From: Anaerocolumna jejuensis DSM 15929
Lineage (GTDB): Bacteria > Bacillota > Clostridia > Lachnospirales > Lachnospiraceae
Assembly: GCF_900142215.1 (NCBI RefSeq)
Contig: NZ_FRAC01000017.1
Span: forward strand, 1-64,000
Direction of reading: 5' to 3'
DNA length: 64,000 nt
The translations under genes were made by a program, and so were the position numbers. The notes beneath the pieces were generated by a model that worked only from the letters and a program-made list of their open reading frames with translations, did not search any database and had not been told where the DNA came from. Shown here in pieces: positions 1 to 8,289 of the stretch (position 1 is its first letter; the number at the start of each line of letters is the position of its first letter).

Positions 1-160
1 AAATAATATTAAATATTAAAATGGCATCAGGCAGTAAAATAATATTAAATATTAAAATGGCATCAGGCAGTAAAATAATATTAAATATTAAAATGACGTC
101 AGTCAGCAAAATAATTAAAATTAAAATAGCATCAGCAGTAAAATAATATCAGGAAGCGAA
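1..160. repeat. 36-bp AT-rich tandem repeat
   Basis: Three nearly identical 36-bp units begin at 1, 37 and 73, followed by two shortened, diverged units that run out near 160. Each unit is an A/T run with a GGCATCAGGCAGT-like tail. The array may start before the window. It lies directly upstream of the sugar isomerase-like gene, so it may sit in its 5' leader. No open frame of note crosses it. Confidence 0.85.
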
Positions 161-256
161 ATAATAATAAATTAAAGAATATAAGCTTAAATAATAACAA
201 GCAATAAAAATAATAACAGACAGTGAAAACAGCAGAAAGGATGGTAGAAAGCAGCG

Positions 257-973
257 ATGGAAATATCAATACAGCTTTACTCCGTTCACACGGAAACAGA
301 AAAGGATTTTAAGACAGCGGTAGCAAGAACAGCAGATATCGGCTTCCAGGGAGTAGAATTCGCAGGCTACGGCGGATTGTCCGCGGAGGAGATGGGTGCC
401 TTTTTAAAGGAGAAAAACCTGTATTCGGTGGGAGCTCATGTAGGCGTTGAAAGCTTTAAGAATAATTTTTTAGAGGAGCTTGCCTATCATAAAGCAATTG
501 GCTCAAAGTATATAATCTGCCCTTATGCCAGTATGGAGACGGCAGAAGAAGTAAAAGAAATGGCAGAGGTCTTAAATAATGCAGCCAAGCTGGCAGAAGG
601 AAGCGGCATTAAAGTAGGCTATCACAATCATGCCCATGAGTTCAGGAGGCTTGACGGAAAATATGCCCTGGACCTGTTAGCTGAACTGACCAGAGAAGAC
701 GTTATTCTGGAGCTGGATGTATTCTGGGCAGCCTATGCTAATGTGGAGCCGGTATCTTATATTGAGAAGTCCGGAAAGAAAATTGAACTGATTCATATGA
801 AGCAGATAAATAAAGCAAAAGAAAATGTGGATATGCCAGAAGGCAGCATTGATATGAAGGCAGTTCAGGAGGCAGCAAAATTTGCTGCATATTTTGTGCT
901 GGAGCATGAGGATTACGATAAGCCCATATGGGACAGCATACGGAATGACTATGAATTCTTAAAAGAATTATAA
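257..973 (+). CDS. Sugar phosphate isomerase/epimerase family protein (TIM barrel)
   Basis: This 238-residue protein fits the xylose-isomerase-like TIM-barrel family (AP endonuclease 2 superfamily), whose members isomerise or epimerise free or phosphorylated sugars using a divalent metal. The N-terminal strand ISIQLYSV, the central YHNHAHEF, the metal-site strand ELDVFWA and the later LIHMKQ are the usual family blocks. It is somewhat shorter than typical members (about 260-290 residues). The ATG at 257 is the first good start, with an AAAGGATGG about 12 bases upstream, so the ribosome site is only fair. It stands alone and is closed by a terminator near 1080. The substrate cannot be told from sequence; inositol- or hexose-linked roles are possible. 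Confidence 0.8.
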   Translation: MEISIQLYSVHTETEKDFKTAVARTADIGFQGVEFAGYGGLSAEEMGAFLKEKNLYSVGAHVGVESFKNNFLEELAYHKAIGSKYIICPYASMETAEEVKEMAEVLNNAAKLAEGSGIKVGYHNHAHEFRRLDGKYALDLLAELTREDVILELDVFWAAYANVEPVSYIEKSGKKIELIHMKQINKAKENVDMPEGSIDMKAVQEAAKFAAYFVLEHEDYDKPIWDSIRNDYEFLKEL

Positions 974-1074
974 ATAAGATAGGTTTCGTAAGTAGCGAAA
1001 GGCATGGTTGTGCTATTAAATGAATCAATTAAATATATGGGTTTTTCAAAACTCATAAACCAGGCCCTAAATGT

Positions 1075-1135
1075 TAATCCTGTATAAAAGGAGTTTAATT
1101 TCTCTTTTATACAGGATTATTTTATTTTATTTTTT
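1075..1135 (+). terminator. Rho-independent terminator after sugar isomerase gene
   Basis: Arms AATCCTGTATAAAAGGA and TCTTTTATACAGGATT pair over about 16 bases and are followed by a T-rich tail (TTTTATTTTATTTTTT). The rest of the gap 974-1393 holds no convincing gene. A 66-residue frame at 1178 has no ribosome site and is not called. Confidence 0.85.
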
Positions 1136-1393
1136 CTACTCTTACAAATGTTTTTTATAAAATAAACATGCTTTTTTGTGCAAAACATCCAAAAAAATTC
1201 GGTATTTAAATGCAAAGTAACCACATTATGCCAGCACAAGACTTGCGCTGTAAAGTACTGCGTTAAAATAAAGCAGGATTATATCATAAATACATTGTTA
1301 TATATGATAGATTATGCTAAAATTAATTCTGAAGGACTAAAAGTTACCGGATGTAAACGAAGATATAGCTTACTCTAAGGAAGGAGCAAGAAT

Positions 1394-1774
1394 ATGGTAA
1401 GAAAAATCAATAAGTACGTGGATATTTTAAGAATCGAATTAAATGACCTTATGAATGAAATCAACGAACATGTCGAAACCTCTCACAGAGAGCATAGTGA
1501 CAGGGTTATAAAGAATTTTACCTACCATGGGAATCTTACTATTTACGAAAAGCAGCTTGAAGGTATCAAACAGACAATTAAATTACTGGAAGAAATGAAT
1601 TTTACTGACTATAAATCTATTAATGACCTGGTGGATGACCTCACAGAGCGTATGAAGATTTATTTTACGACCAGAGGTATATTAGAAGGCGGGTATCATT
1701 TGACCCTGGGGAGAGTAGAAGGGGTAAGAGATTACGTACTGCGTACGGAAAGAAATACCAGGTACTCTGCTTAA
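1394..1774 (+). CDS. Conserved-looking small hypothetical protein
   Basis: The 126-residue product is mostly helical and highly charged, with no membrane segment and no motif I recognise. A clear AAGGAAGGAG ribosome site lies about 8 bases before the ATG, and codon use matches neighbouring host genes, so I take it as real. It lies 76 bases upstream of cobO and may share its transcript, but nothing in the protein suggests a cobalamin function. The function is unknown. Confidence 0.65.
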   Translation: MVRKINKYVDILRIELNDLMNEINEHVETSHREHSDRVIKNFTYHGNLTIYEKQLEGIKQTIKLLEEMNFTDYKSINDLVDDLTERMKIYFTTRGILEGGYHLTLGRVEGVRDYVLRTERNTRYSA

Positions 1775-1850
1775 GGGTGAAAATGAAAAAGCAATTATCG
1801 CATTGTATTCAGGCAGTTTCATTAGGAAACTCCGATGCATGGAGGATAGC

Positions 1851-2378
1851 ATGAACAAAGGACTGACACACGTATATTGCGGCGACGGAAAAGGGAAGAC
1901 TACCGCTGCAGCTGGCCTTAGCATAAGGGCAGCAGGCAGCGGAATGAAAGTAGTATTCCTTCAGTTTTTGAAGGCAACGGAATCCGGTGAGATAGAAATA
2001 TTAAGAAGTTTGGATAATATCACCGTAATCCGAAATGAGAAGAATTATGGATTCTTTAACCGGATGACAGAAGAGGATAAGCTTGCCATCACAAAACTTC
2101 ATAATGATAATCTTAAATCTGCATGGGAACTGGTAGAAAGAGAGCATTATGACATGCTGGTTCTTGACGAAGTGTGTGCAGCCTACAATTATAATCTGAT
2201 TGACAGACAGTTGGTAGAGAAACTGATTAAGGAGAAAAGGGATAATCTGGAACTGGTATTAACAGGAAGGGACCCGGCTCCTGTATTTTTAGAATATGCG
2301 GATTATGTATCTGAAATTAAGAAAATAAAGCATCCTTATGACAGAAAAATTATTGCCAGAAAAGGGATTGAATATTGA
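1851..2378 (+). CDS. cobO: Cob(I)yrinic acid a,c-diamide adenosyltransferase
   Basis: This is a CobA/CobO/BtuR-type corrinoid adenosyltransferase, which transfers the adenosyl group of ATP to reduced corrinoid in the cytoplasm for coenzyme B12 synthesis or salvage. The P-loop GDGKGKTTAAAG is at about residues 9-20 of the chosen product. The family blocks VVFLQFLKA, LVLDEVCAAYNY and LVLTGRDP follow. The ATG at 1851 is chosen because GGAGG lies 5-6 bases upstream and it gives about 175 residues, the usual length. In-frame ATGs at 1803 and 1839 lack a ribosome site. No other cobalamin gene is next to it, so a salvage role is plausible. Confidence 0.9.
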   Translation: MNKGLTHVYCGDGKGKTTAAAGLSIRAAGSGMKVVFLQFLKATESGEIEILRSLDNITVIRNEKNYGFFNRMTEEDKLAITKLHNDNLKSAWELVEREHYDMLVLDEVCAAYNYNLIDRQLVEKLIKEKRDNLELVLTGRDPAPVFLEYADYVSEIKKIKHPYDRKIIARKGIEY

Positions 2379-2637
2379 TAATGCCGCATATTACCTTAGG
2401 ACACTTGAATCAAAATTAAATTTTAAAGAAAGGAATACTGGATATATTTGGATAAATTCTTAATAAATCTTCATAATTTAGCTGTAAAAATTAAGAAAAT
2501 CATAATGAAGATTAAGGATATACCAAATTGATAATTAAATTTATTTATGATAAAATTCCTCTTTGTGATAGACAGAAACGGGTTTAACTTCAGACTTCTA
2601 ATAGGGAGAAGTTCTTCCTTAACAGGGAAGCACTCAG

Positions 2638-3999
2638 TTGGAAAAGAGGCGGGTTATCATAAAAGAGAATACAGTTATCAGAAAAATAGAAAACGCACAA
2701 TTTCATATAAAATCCAGTATTCAGAAAAAAGAAATTACAAAAGCAGTGGAAAATATATTAACGGATAACAATCTGGTTATGGCGGCAGCCGCATCCATAT
2801 TCTTACCTTATATGGTATCTGGCATAATATTAGTATCCATTGCTATTTATATAGCCATAAATAAGCAAACAAGAGAAGTATGCCTGGTACATAAGGAATT
2901 TAAAGGAATCTTGATCTTCCAGTTGTTCTTCCAGCTGGTGTCCCTGTTTTATGGAAACTGGATGGGAGTATTGGGGGGCTTTGCTTTTACCCTTGCTGCA
3001 ATATTGGGAATATTCGAGTATCATGTTATGACGGCGGAGCTATACGAAAAAAGCCTGAGTATTATGTGTGTATTCAGTTGCTTTTCAACCGTTTATGCAT
3101 TGGTTGAACAAGCCATGATTTCGGGTGGTTACCTCAATTATCAGCGGGTATGCAGCTTGTTCTTTTATCCAAACTACTTTGCTACCATATCGGCAACGGT
3201 TATTTTAATCTGTGCCTACAAGCTTCTTACAGGACAGGGCAACAAGTATATATTCTGTACGGCTATCCTGATGAACCTTATAAATATCTATTTAAGCCAG
3301 AGTATGTTCGGCTGGGTGGAAGTACTGGCGGGAATCTCCGTAATGCTGTTTTTACTCCGTTATTACCGTTTGCTTGCTTCCTTTGTAGGAGTTGCTGTTA
3401 TAGGAATCGCACTGATATTATTTATTAACCCGGATGTTATTCCGAGAATATCCCAGGCAAACCTTACCCTTAGTATGCGGTTTCAGATTTGGAAAAATGC
3501 AATTTTCTATATCAAAGAAGCACCTCTCTTTGGCAAAGGAACTTTAACTTATGCATACAGCACCCTCCAGACCGGTAAAATCGTGGCCCATTCCCATAGC
3601 ATCTTACTGGAATCCATTTTGAACTATGGAATCCTTGGAAGCGCTGTCTTAGCCTGGGCGGTTGGAAAATACCTGTTAAGCATTATAAAAAGATGCTACT
3701 ACCAGGGAGATGTAAAAATTACTTCCCTTATACTTGGCATAATGGGAGCGGCTTTCGTACATGGGGTTACGGACATTACCCTTATGTGGGTTCAGACCTT
3801 CCCACTGTTCATATTCCTGTTAGCAGGTGCAGGAACCTTTAAGAAGAATGTGGCAGAAGATAACAGCATCTATGCAAAGCTGCCTGGCTATATGGTTCAA
3901 AAGGTTGCTCCTGTAATTGTTTATTGTAAAATGTCCTGTGATAAATCCAAAAAGCTGCTGATTAAGAAGGATAATATCAAAGAGAGAATGAGCGCTTAA
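2638..3999 (+). CDS. O-antigen ligase/polymerase-like membrane protein
   Basis: This 453-residue polytopic membrane protein has roughly ten hydrophobic segments after a charged N-terminus of about 45 residues. The block around residues 280-310 (SMRFQIWKNA, then GKGTLTYAY) and the following AHSHSILLESILNYGILG match the Wzy_C/O-antigen ligase family, in which a periplasmic-type loop with conserved His and Arg transfers lipid-linked glycans. In a Gram-positive it would act on cell-surface or exopolysaccharide chains. The start is a TTG at 2638, which is uncertain; GGGAAG lies upstream. No other polysaccharide gene is adjacent, so the glycan is unknown. Confidence 0.7.
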   Translation: MEKRRVIIKENTVIRKIENAQFHIKSSIQKKEITKAVENILTDNNLVMAAAASIFLPYMVSGIILVSIAIYIAINKQTREVCLVHKEFKGILIFQLFFQLVSLFYGNWMGVLGGFAFTLAAILGIFEYHVMTAELYEKSLSIMCVFSCFSTVYALVEQAMISGGYLNYQRVCSLFFYPNYFATISATVILICAYKLLTGQGNKYIFCTAILMNLINIYLSQSMFGWVEVLAGISVMLFLLRYYRLLASFVGVAVIGIALILFINPDVIPRISQANLTLSMRFQIWKNAIFYIKEAPLFGKGTLTYAYSTLQTGKIVAHSHSILLESILNYGILGSAVLAWAVGKYLLSIIKRCYYQGDVKITSLILGIMGAAFVHGVTDITLMWVQTFPLFIFLLAGAGTFKKNVAEDNSIYAKLPGYMVQKVAPVIVYCKMSCDKSKKLLIKKDNIKERMSA

Positions 4000-4020
4000 G
4001 GCAGTCAGTAAAAATATAGA

Positions 4021-4049
4021 TTGACAGAAGGAAACATTCGTGTTAATAT
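4021..4049 (+). promoter_or_regulatory. Sigma-A promoter of the T-box leader
   Basis: TTGACA at 4021-4026 and TAATAT at 4044-4049 are separated by exactly 17 bases, placing transcription start near 4056, just before stem I of the T-box. Confidence 0.8.
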
Positions 4050-4064
4050 TCCTTCAATATCAAT

Positions 4065-4330
4065 AAATGCTGTGACAAGAAGGAGTACCTGTTTTTGATA
4101 TCCCAGAGAGAAGACGGTTGGTGTGAGTCTTTATAAAAGGAGCAGGGAAGCAGTCTTTGAGCTTTGAACCGAACAGGAAATATCTTTAGTAGGCTTCAAC
4201 GGCTTTCCCCGTTACCGGAAAGAGATATGATAGTATCTTATGAGAGCAGAGAGTATTCTGAATTTAGGTGGTACCACGGATTGTATATCCGCCCTAAGTT
4301 AACATTTGTTAACTTAGGGCTTTTTTTATA
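4065..4330 (+). promoter_or_regulatory. T-box riboswitch, predicted alanine type
   Basis: The leader has the standard T-box parts in order. These are the stem I base with GTGACAAGAAGGAGTA (AGTA motif), the apical GGTTGGTGTGAG, the specifier loop, the T-box sequence TTAGGTGGTACCACGG at 4264-4279, and a competing terminator at 4291-4329 (GCCCTAAGTTAAC paired with GTTAACTTAGGGC, then seven Ts). Aligned without gaps to the remembered glyQS specifier region, the codon slot GGC falls on GCA at 4150-4152, followed by a purine. GCA codes for alanine. Uncharged tRNA-Ala would favour antitermination and expression of the downstream AlaA-like transaminase. Confidence 0.9.
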
Positions 4331-4361
4331 TCAATTTTTAAACAAGAAGAGAGAGGAAGAG

Positions 4362-5585
4362 ATGACTATGAAGACTTATTGCAAATCTGCGAAACTGGAT
4401 AATGTATGCTATGACATTAGAGGACCTGTACTGGAAGAGGCTGACAAAATGATTGCAAGAGGAGAGAAAATACTAAAATTGAACATTGGGAATCCGGCCC
4501 CTTTTCATTTTAATGCACCTCAGGAAATCATCAATGATATGATATACAATCTCCATGATTCGGAAGGTTATTCTGATTCCAGGGGGATATTCTCTGCCAG
4601 AAAGGCAATTATGCAGTACTGTCAGCTCAAAGGTATCAAGAATGTGGATATCAACGATATTTATACCGGAAATGGTGTCAGTGAGCTGATTGTGATGTGT
4701 ATGCAGGGGCTATTAAATAATGGGGATGAAATACTGGTGCCTGCACCGGATTATCCCCTTTGGACAGCATCTATTACATTGGCAGGTGGAAATGCCGTCC
4801 ACTACCAATGTGACGAACAGTCGGAATGGTATCCCGATATCAATGATATCAAGAAGAAAATAACAGATAAGACCAAGGGCATTGTAATCATAAATCCCAA
4901 CAATCCAACCGGGGCTCTTTATCCGGAGAGCGTATTAAAGGAAATTGCAGAGGTAGCCAGACAGAATGAATTAATCCTGTTTGCCGATGAGATATATGAC
5001 CGTCTTGTAATGGATGGTTTAAAGCACACCTCAATTGCTGCCTTAGCACCGGATATCTTTTGTATTACCTTAAATGGCCTGTCTAAATCCCACCGTGTGG
5101 CAGGCTTTCGAAGCGGCTGGATGGTTTTAAGCGGTCCCAAGGAGCAGGTAAGGGGCTATATAGAAGGCATTAATATGCTCTCTTCCATGCGTCTGTGCTC
5201 CAATGTACCGTCCCAGCAAATTATACAGACTGCCCTGGGAGGATACCAGTCGGCAGATGAGCTGCTGCTGCCGGGAGGAAGAATCTATGAGCAAAGGGAA
5301 TATATCTACAACGCATTGAATGATATTCCCGGCATCAGTGCAGTCAAGCCCAAAGCAGCTTTTTATATATTCCCCAAAATTGATACCGAAAGATTTCATA
5401 TAACAGATGATGAAAAGTTTGTCTTGGATTTGCTCCGGGAAAAGAAAATCCTATTGGTACATGGCAGGGGCTTCAACTGGATGGAACCTGACCATTTTCG
5501 AATTGTATACCTGCCCAATATCGATGATCTACAGCTGGCAATGAGCAAATTCCGAAACTTCCTCCAGGGATACCAGCAAAGCTGA
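4362..5585 (+). CDS. alaA: AlaA-like alanine-synthesising aminotransferase
   Basis: This 407-residue PLP enzyme of aminotransferase fold I would make alanine from pyruvate and glutamate. The block SKSHRVAGFRSGWM contains the PLP lysine and closely resembles E. coli AlaA (YfbQ). NPNNPTGALYP, FADEIYDRLVMDG and the C-terminal arginine block DHFRIVYLP are further family marks. The start is the ATG at 4362, right after GAGAGGAAGAG and downstream of the T-box terminator; the frame is open upstream through the T-box, but that part is leader, not protein. The predicted alanine T-box supports the assignment. Confidence 0.85.
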   Translation: MTMKTYCKSAKLDNVCYDIRGPVLEEADKMIARGEKILKLNIGNPAPFHFNAPQEIINDMIYNLHDSEGYSDSRGIFSARKAIMQYCQLKGIKNVDINDIYTGNGVSELIVMCMQGLLNNGDEILVPAPDYPLWTASITLAGGNAVHYQCDEQSEWYPDINDIKKKITDKTKGIVIINPNNPTGALYPESVLKEIAEVARQNELILFADEIYDRLVMDGLKHTSIAALAPDIFCITLNGLSKSHRVAGFRSGWMVLSGPKEQVRGYIEGINMLSSMRLCSNVPSQQIIQTALGGYQSADELLLPGGRIYEQREYIYNALNDIPGISAVKPKAAFYIFPKIDTERFHITDDEKFVLDLLREKKILLVHGRGFNWMEPDHFRIVYLPNIDDLQLAMSKFRNFLQGYQQS

Positions 5586-5842
5586 TAGGTGTACTTATTA
5601 AATTAAAATGCGTGTTCAGCCTTGCCTGCCATAAATATCTGCTGCCAGCTGTGATTCTGCAAAAATGGACAAAACACTGCCGGAATGTACACTGAGCCGT
5701 CCGAACAATGGTGTGAACCACCTGGTCCTATTGACGTCTGTAAATGAGGGAATCTACTGACATGCATACAGTATTTTACCGCCATATATAAGACTTTTGG
5801 TTATTTTATATTCGTCTCTTCGGCATATATTATATTAATTGC
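5586..5842. other. Intergenic stretch without a supported gene
   Basis: This stretch shows no ribosome site or domain. Short frames on the minus strand (for example 5603-5785) read as odd Cys/His-rich peptides, which is typical of spurious translation of a non-coding repeat. Its base composition is richer in GC than a usual spacer, and together with the palindrome that follows it may be one non-coding element. Confidence 0.4.
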
Positions 5843-6137
5843 AAAGGCATGAGACTCAATAATGGATATACCCAGATGGCCAAGGAGGTTTTTTTGAAAT
5901 TTTGTCTCAAGAGGTTCCTTATGACACTTAAGCGGCAGGAAATGTGACTAGGTAAAACAGCGCCACTGTTTGAGCTTGATAACTCCCACCGCCACAATTG
6001 TAACAGCGAGTTTGGCGCTGTTTTGCCTGCCAGTCACGTTTTCTGCCGCTTTAGTGGAATAAGGGTTCTCGCGGAACAAAATTCCAAAACAACCTCCTTG
6101 GCCATCGTCCGTTCCCATAAACCTCCATCATGCCTTT
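5843..6137. repeat. 295-bp imperfect palindrome
   Basis: The outer ends AAAGGCATGA (5843) and TCATGCCTTT (6128) pair. Within them TGGCCAAGGAGGTT pairs with AACCTCCTTGGCCA, CTTAAGCGGCAG with CTGCCGCTTTAG, GTGACT with AGTCAC, and AAAACAGCGCC with GGCGCTGTTTT. Each arm is about 120 bases, around a loop of about 50 bases (5965-6012). It lies between convergent or unrelated transcripts and carries no frame. It is far too long for a terminator; a MITE-like element or structured RNA is more likely. Confidence 0.85.
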
Positions 6138-6162
6138 CCCCTACCATTGCATTCGTCATAGA

Positions 6163-6191
6163 TTGACAGAAAAGACTAATTTTGTTATGAT
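6163..6191 (+). promoter_or_regulatory. Sigma-A promoter of the AEC transporter gene
   Basis: TTGACA at 6163-6168 and TATGAT at 6186-6191 are 17 bases apart, giving a leader of about 35 nt before the ATG at 6234. Confidence 0.8.
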
Positions 6192-6233
6192 ATTCAGGTG
6201 TGAAATTATCCCCATTACCCTAAGAGGTATCTT

Positions 6234-7160
6234 ATGTCATTAGCTGTTATTGCTTTAAATCAAATATTGGTTATGTTCCTCATTATGGTTTTAGGCTTTT
6301 TGTGCTTTAAACTCAAGATCATAAACCATGAAACCAACAAGAAATTATCGGATTTCCTTCTTTTGATTGTGAATCCCCTTCTCATATTTAATTCCTATCA
6401 AAGAGATTTTAATAAAGAATTGTTTCAAGGGCTGCTGGTATCCTTTGTGCTTGCACTTGTAAGCCATATAGTTGCAATTGGTATCGCCCAGCTGTTAGTA
6501 AGAGGAAAGGCAAACAAAGACCTCCCCCTGGAAAGGTTCTCCTGTATCTATTCAAATTGCGGATTTATGGGAATACCGTTGATAAACAGTTTGTATGGAA
6601 GCGAAGGAGTATTTTACCTTACTGCCTATATGACAGTATTCAATCTGCTTATCTGGACCCATGGCGTTATCATGATGACAGGTCAGCGAAGTATAAAGGC
6701 GATGTTCAAAACCCTTATATCACCTACCTTTATTGCCATAGTAATTGGCTTTGCACTGTTTCTGCTCGATATAAGGGTACCGGAGGTGTTGTACCGTTCT
6801 ATGGATTATGTGGCATCCATGAATACTCCCCTGGCAATGATAATAGCAGGTGTGACCCTGGCCCAGTCAGAGATCAAAAAGGTATTGTTTAAACGGCGGA
6901 TATATCTTGTAATCCTTATGAAGCAGATATTGATTCCGGCAGTGCTGGTTCTTTTATATTACAGGCTGCCCCTGAACCCGGAGATTATTACGACGGCTGT
7001 TCTGGCGGCAGGCTGTCCTGTAGCCGCAACGGGCATGCTCTTTGCCCTGCGGTATCATAAGAATCATTTATATGCATCGGAGCTGTATTCCATCAGCACT
7101 ATGGCGGCACTGGTTACCATACCTGCCGTTATGCTGTTTGCCGGGCTTTTTATAAGGTGA
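6234..7160 (+). CDS. AEC family transporter
   Basis: This 308-residue membrane protein has about ten hydrophobic helices in two halves and belongs to the auxin efflux carrier/malate permease (MleP) family of secondary transporters. YSNCGFMGIPLINSLYG around residue 105 is the typical first-half crossing helix, and AAGCPVAATGMLFALRY near residue 262 is its second-half partner. AAGAGG precedes the ATG by 7 bases. It is transcribed alone from its own promoter. Family members move carboxylates or amino-acid-like anions; the substrate cannot be told here. Confidence 0.85.
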   Translation: MSLAVIALNQILVMFLIMVLGFLCFKLKIINHETNKKLSDFLLLIVNPLLIFNSYQRDFNKELFQGLLVSFVLALVSHIVAIGIAQLLVRGKANKDLPLERFSCIYSNCGFMGIPLINSLYGSEGVFYLTAYMTVFNLLIWTHGVIMMTGQRSIKAMFKTLISPTFIAIVIGFALFLLDIRVPEVLYRSMDYVASMNTPLAMIIAGVTLAQSEIKKVLFKRRIYLVILMKQILIPAVLVLLYYRLPLNPEIITTAVLAAGCPVAATGMLFALRYHKNHLYASELYSISTMAALVTIPAVMLFAGLFIR

Positions 7161-7265
7161 TCTTTAAAGGCCGCCTGCGGAGACAGGATTAAGAATAATA
7201 TGGTTTTTAAGGTATAAAGGGTATGGGATTTAACGAAAATAGAAAAGAGGACCCTATTAAAGCAG

Positions 7266-7287
7266 TATCGCAGACAAGTCTGCGATA
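7266..7287 (+). repeat. Short perfect hairpin before the DUF89 gene
   Basis: TATCGCAGAC and GTCTGCGATA are exact inverted copies separated by two bases, ending about 5 bases before the GGGGTGG ribosome site. It could shield or stabilise the 5' end of the message, or be an operator. No T-run follows, so it is not a terminator. Confidence 0.6.
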
Positions 7288-7303
7288 TGCACGGGGTGGA
7301 AAT

Positions 7304-8173
7304 ATGAAAATAAATTATGAGTGTTTACCGTGCTTGGTAAATCAGGTAGTTAAGGTCGCGGATATAACAAAGGTCGAAAAAAGGGAAGAATTATTCCACG
7401 AGGTATTCCGGTTCTTTAGTGTAGTTGATTTTCAGAAAACAAATCCGGAAATAATCGGTGAGACCTTTGAATTGTTAAAGAAATATACCCAAAATGACGA
7501 CCCCTATCTGCAAATAAGAAATTACTATAACAAGATGTTTCTGGATATGTCAACTACATTGGAAGAGCAGATCAGCCAATCTGACAATCCTCTGGAAAGT
7601 GCAATTAAGTATGCGATTATAGCGAATATAATAGATTTTAATCCAATACATAACAGCAGAATTGAGAATGTTATGGAATATTTTAAGCAGATAGACCAAC
7701 TGGAATTAAAGATTAACCAATCCGCTGAATTAATGAAAGACATCAAAGCAGGCCAAAAGCTTCTCTATCTTGGGGATAACTGCGGAGAAATCTGCCTGGA
7801 CAAATTACTGCTAAAGAGAATCAAAGACTATAATCACAATATGCAGATCTATTTTGGAGTAAGAGGGAAACCTGTTGTGAACGATTCCATAGAAGCGGAT
7901 GCCTATAACGTTGGCATAGACGAATATGCCAGCATAATCAGCAATGGTGATAATTCGCTGGGAACCGTACTGGAAAGAACCAGTAAGGAATTTCAGGCAA
8001 TTTATTCAGAAGCGGATATTGTAATTGCAAAAGGACAGGCTAATTATGAGAGCTTAAGTGAACAAAGGGATAAGAAGCTCTACTACCTGCTCATGACGAA
8101 ATGTTCTGTGATAGCAAATGATATCGGCGTTCCTGTTGGTTCTTTAATATGCCTGCAGTATCATAAGGATTGA
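7304..8173 (+). CDS. DUF89/ARMT1-like damage-control phosphatase
   Basis: This 289-residue protein belongs to the DUF89 (ARMT1-like) family of metal-dependent phosphatases thought to remove damaged or overflow phosphometabolites. It opens with the bacterial CLPC pair (Cys7, Cys10), then has GDNCGE (Asp158, Asn159), VRGKPVVNDS (Asn193, Asp194) and ADIVIAKGQANYE (Asp238, Lys243, Asn247), which are the metal and phosphate ligands of the family. The start at 7304 follows GGGGTGGAAAT; an in-frame ATG at 7223 has no ribosome site and runs through a hairpin. It is followed by a bidirectional terminator. Confidence 0.8.
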   Translation: MKINYECLPCLVNQVVKVADITKVEKREELFHEVFRFFSVVDFQKTNPEIIGETFELLKKYTQNDDPYLQIRNYYNKMFLDMSTTLEEQISQSDNPLESAIKYAIIANIIDFNPIHNSRIENVMEYFKQIDQLELKINQSAELMKDIKAGQKLLYLGDNCGEICLDKLLLKRIKDYNHNMQIYFGVRGKPVVNDSIEADAYNVGIDEYASIISNGDNSLGTVLERTSKEFQAIYSEADIVIAKGQANYESLSEQRDKKLYYLLMTKCSVIANDIGVPVGSLICLQYHKD

Positions 8174-8191
8174 CATATTATAATTAAAAAT

Positions 8192-8240
8192 AAGGAGGCT
8201 GTATCCTGGCGGTCATTACCGTCAGGATACAGCCTCCTTT
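8192..8240. terminator. Bidirectional terminator between convergent genes
   Basis: AAGGAGGCTGTATCCTG pairs perfectly with CAGGATACAGCCTCCTT, with T and A runs on the two sides. It ends both the DUF89 gene and the oppositely directed nifJ. Confidence 0.9.
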
Positions 8241-8289
8241 TGCATGCTTTATTTCGGCCGTTATATTTTAAATCTGTATTAGTCTGGTA

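Noticed and set aside
1178..1378. A 66-residue open frame
   Set aside because: It has no ribosome site, odd composition, and lies between a terminator and the next gene's leader.
2547..2768. A 73-residue frame overlapping the O-antigen-ligase-like gene start
   Set aside because: It overlaps the membrane protein in another frame and has no ribosome site or domain.
4164..4361. N-terminal extension of the AlaA-like protein
   Set aside because: The open frame runs through the T-box and its terminator, so it is untranslated leader.
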